The notes under the pieces were generated by a model that saw nothing but the letters and a program-made list of their open reading frames with translations, did no database searches and had not been told where the DNA came from. The position numbers and the translations under genes are program-made. A DNA stretch of 17,495 nucleotides from Acidobacteriota bacterium. GTDB taxonomy: Bacteria; Acidobacteriota; Vicinamibacteria; Vicinamibacterales; Vicinamibacteraceae. This document shows positions 15,608-17,495 of the stretch, in pieces (position 1 is the stretch's first letter; every line of letters starts with the position of its first letter). The stretch covers positions 1 to 17,495 of the forward strand of contig JAEZCY010000191.1 in assembly GCA_023429845.1 (NCBI GenBank), written 5' to 3'.

Positions 15608-16382
15608 GTTGCGGGCGGAACTCGTCGGCTGCCGACGCGAGCCAGCCTTTCACCGTCTCGATGATGTACGCCTGACGCGCCGCATCGTCCTTGGGCATGT
15701 TGGGCAGCGTGCGCCCCTGCCACGAGTCCGCATCGGCAAACTGTGAGGGCATTGCCGCGATGCAGGCGAACTTCTTCTCGGCAACGGCGTCGATGTCCAC
15801 GACCACGTCGGGTACGAACGCTTTCGGAGTCGTGAACCCGTCGGCCGAACTGAGGTAGAGCGGGTTGCCGGCGGTCGGGGGCGTGTCGGGCACGAAGAAC
15901 GGTGCGCCGACGACGACGGCGGTGTCGTCGAGGAGCACGCCGACGTTCCGGTGGTCCGGATGGTAGTCGTACCGCCGGTGGCCGATGACGATGTCGGCCT
16001 GCCAGTCGCGGATCTTGCGTGCAAACGTCTTGCGCGTCGCCAGGTCTGGCACCAGTTCGCCGTCGTGGATGTCGAGCACGTCGGTCGTGATCCCCAGGAT
16101 GCGCGCGCATTCCTGCACTTCCTTGGTCCGACGGATGGCCAACGGCCCTCCGGCCTGGCTGAAATGCCCGATGTCGCCGTTGGTGGCCGCGACGAACTTC
16201 ACCTTGTGCCCCTGCGCGGCCCACATCGCGGCGACGCCGGCCGCCTGCAGTTCCGCGTCGTCGGGGTGCGCGCCGAAGACGATGACCCTGAGCTGCCGGG
16301 GCGACGCGGGTTGAGTGGCCGACACCGCGATGCCGCACGCGAGGATGGCCAGACCAGCTGTTGCGAGAATCGAACGAGACAT
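15489..16382 (-). CDS. Secreted PIG-L family deacetylase, copy 1
   Basis: The protein has 297 residues from the ATG at 16382. The frame stays open to 16475, but that start falls in the loop of the 16459-16489 hairpin, and copy 2 has exactly the same length from the matching MSR start. An N-terminal signal peptide (about 5-22, ending VSATQP) indicates export. PIG-L/LmbE zinc motif AHPDDAE gives H39 and D42. A second motif, YHPDH, has H141 and H144. These enzymes remove N-acetyl groups from sugars such as GlcNAc-linked compounds. The C-terminal 90 residues include SWQGRT, ARYGQERGSKVKYAEAF and NQYGRRVRAEELEAL. The stop overlaps the antisense methyltransferase tail. No SD is visible. Substrate unknown; a cell-envelope or environmental amino-sugar derivative is an inference. 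Confidence 0.93.
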   Translation of the reverse strand: MSRSILATAGLAILACGIAVSATQPASPRQLRVIVFGAHPDDAELQAAGVAAMWAAQGHKVKFVAATNGDIGHFSQAGGPLAIRRTKEVQECARILGITTDVLDIHDGELVPDLATRKTFARKIRDWQADIVIGHRRYDYHPDHRNVGVLLDDTAVVVGAPFFVPDTPPTAGNPLYLSSADGFTTPKAFVPDVVVDIDAVAEKKFACIAAMPSQFADADSWQGRTLPNMPKDDAARQAYIIETVKGWLASAADEFRPQLIARYGQERGSKVKYAEAFQVNQYGRRVRAEELEALLPR

Positions 16383-16458
16383 GGGAACGACCACGGAGTT
16401 GCGAAGAAGGGACGCGCGGCAAGCCGCGCAACTGCGTCCCGCGCTGCTGTGGGGAAAC

Positions 16459-16489
16459 CAGCAGGTGCGACACATGTGCGCACCTGCTG
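16459..16489 (-). terminator. Intergenic hairpin between the two PIG-L genes
   Basis: CAGCAGGTGCG (16459-16469) and CGCACCTGCTG (16479-16489) form a perfect 11-bp stem with a 9-nt loop ACACATGTG. On the minus strand it lies 26 nt past the copy 2 stop and is followed by GTTTCCCC. It may terminate transcription of copy 2 before copy 1 or act as an mRNA structure. Confidence 0.6.
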
Positions 16490-16514
16490 ACAGTTCTGCC
16501 GGCTCAGCGCGGCG

Positions 16515-17408
16515 CTACCTGGGGAACATCTCCGAGAGCGCTTCCGGCCTGACCTGGCGGCCGTACTGATTCAGCTGGAACGCCTCGGCGTACTTGACCT
16601 TCGAACCGCGCTCCTGGCCGTACCGGGCAATCAACTGCGCGCGGTACTGGTCGGCCACGGCCGCCGTTCGCTGCTTGGCCAGCTCCAGCAGGTACGCCGG
16701 CCGCTTCGCATCGTCCTTGGGCACGTCGGGGCGCGTGCGGCCCTGCCACGAGTCCGCATCGCCGAACTGCGAGGACATGGCGCTGACGCACTGCCACTTC
16801 TTGTCGGCGGCTGCGTCGATGTCCACGACGACGCTGGGCTCGAACGGCTTCGGGTCCGTGAAGTTGTCCGAGTAGTTCAGGTACACCGGGTTGCCCTTCG
16901 TGGGCGGGGTGTCGGGGACGAAGAACGCGGCGCCGACGACCACGGCCGTGTCGTTGAGGAGCACGCCGACGTAGCGGTGGTCCGGGTGGTAGTCGTAGGG
17001 CCGGTGGCCCATGACGATGTCGGCCTGCCAGTCGCGAATCTTGCGGGCGAAGACCTTCCGGGTCTCGAGATCGGGCTCGAGCTCGCCGTCATGGATGTCG
17101 AGCACGTCGGTCGTGATGCCGAGGATCCGCGCGCACTCCTGCACCTCCTTGGTGCGGCGGATCGCGAGTGGACCACCGGCTTCCGCGAAGTGCCCGATGT
17201 CGCCGTTGGTCGCGGCGACGAACTTGACCTTGTGACCCTGTGCGGCCCACAAGGCACCGACACCGGCGGCCTTGAGTTCGGCATCGTCGGGGTGCGCGCC
17301 GAAGGCGATGATGCGGAGTTGACGCGGTGCAGTGGGCTGGGTGGCCGACACGGCCACGCCGAGCGCCAGAAGACAGAATCCGAGGGAGGGGAGAATGCGA
17401 CGAGACAT
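16515..17408 (-). CDS. Secreted PIG-L family deacetylase, copy 2
   Basis: The protein has 297 residues from the ATG at 17408, the start that matches copy 1 (MSRRIL against MSRSIL). An ATG three codons earlier (17417) is also possible. It has a signal peptide ending near VSATQP and the zinc motif AHPDDAE at the same positions as copy 1. It also has YDYHPDHRYVG and the same C-terminal SWQGRT and ARYGQERGSKVKYAEAF blocks. By hand alignment it differs from copy 1 at about 69 of 297 residues and needs no gaps. The catalytic core (residues about 36-130) is the most conserved part. The differences are concentrated in the C-terminal half (about 195-260) and the signal peptide. It lies upstream of copy 1 on the same strand, separated by 132 bp and a hairpin. 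The reaction is presumably zinc-dependent N-deacetylation; the substrate is unknown. Confidence 0.94.
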   Translation of the reverse strand: MSRRILPSLGFCLLALGVAVSATQPTAPRQLRIIAFGAHPDDAELKAAGVGALWAAQGHKVKFVAATNGDIGHFAEAGGPLAIRRTKEVQECARILGITTDVLDIHDGELEPDLETRKVFARKIRDWQADIVMGHRPYDYHPDHRYVGVLLNDTAVVVGAAFFVPDTPPTKGNPVYLNYSDNFTDPKPFEPSVVVDIDAAADKKWQCVSAMSSQFGDADSWQGRTRPDVPKDDAKRPAYLLELAKQRTAAVADQYRAQLIARYGQERGSKVKYAEAFQLNQYGRQVRPEALSEMFPR

Positions 17409-17452
17409 GTGGCGCATTCTAGTCCGGGTGCAGGGTTCTGGGTACCGGGCAG

Positions 17453-17485
17453 GCAGGAATGCGGGAATGCGGGGAATGCGGGAAT
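17453..17485. repeat. Short tandem repeat of a GCGGGAAT unit
   Basis: GCAGGAAT (17453-17460), GCGGGAAT (17461-17468), GCGGGGAAT (17469-17477) and GCGGGAAT (17478-17485) are near-identical units upstream of PIG-L copy 2. The array may continue beyond the window edge. It may be a variable microrepeat in the promoter-side region of that gene. Confidence 0.6.
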
Positions 17486-17495
17486 GGCGAGGGCG

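Noticed and set aside
16383..16475. Longer N-terminus for PIG-L copy 1
   Set aside because: The added residues have no counterpart in copy 2, and the ATG lies in the loop of the intergenic hairpin; the shorter start restores a clean signal peptide.

Overview
This is high-GC bacterial DNA holding 14 supported protein genes. It has no RNA genes, no insertion sequences and no CRISPR array. The mix suggests Acidobacteriota, probably a Vicinamibacteria (Luteitalea-like) genome: a secreted DUF1080 protein, two secreted PIG-L hydrolases, a sigma-54-type regulator with an RTATGV version of the GAFTGA loop, and a fused GcvP. This assignment rests on gene content and recalled family patterns, not on a marker gene.

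Layout. Positions 1-355 hold no gene and begin with a C18 tract that may be a contig-edge artefact. Positions 369-1595 (+) hold a tight set: a ComEA-like helix-hairpin-helix protein, a GspH/FimT-type pseudopilin and a 99-residue PilZ protein. They suggest a type IV pilus, secretion or DNA-uptake function. A sigma-54-family AAA+ regulator (1752-3191) and a secreted DUF1080 protein (3261-4070) follow. Positions 4173-8637 (+) are the glycine cleavage operon gcvT-gcvH-gcvP, with two strong hairpins between gcvH and gcvP. A class IV aminotransferase (8737-9624, -) is convergent to gcvP and head-to-head with nnr (9631-11217, +), which overlaps tsaE (11214-11636).

Positions 11741-14075 form a small divergent module. 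A GntR-LacI hybrid regulator faces a HAD-family phosphatase, and a three-helix membrane protein is coupled to the phosphatase by an ATGA overlap. The AT-rich intergenic region contains an extended -10 box, a 9-bp inverted repeat at the predicted transcription start, and a promoter that would give a leaderless regulator mRNA. This is the least ordinary part of the window. An O-methyltransferase (14333-15607, +) follows; its reading frame runs about 60 residues past its domain and into the 3' end of a convergent gene. The window closes with a tandem pair of secreted PIG-L deacetylases (-), about 77% identical by hand alignment.

Functionally, most of the window is housekeeping: one-carbon/glycine catabolism, NAD(P)HX repair and tRNA t6A synthesis. 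Secreted carbohydrate-related hydrolases are interspersed. No complete novel system is evident. The points most worth checking are the regulator-phosphatase-membrane module, the GAFTGA-less regulator, the gcvH-gcvP hairpins and the methyltransferase read-through tail.
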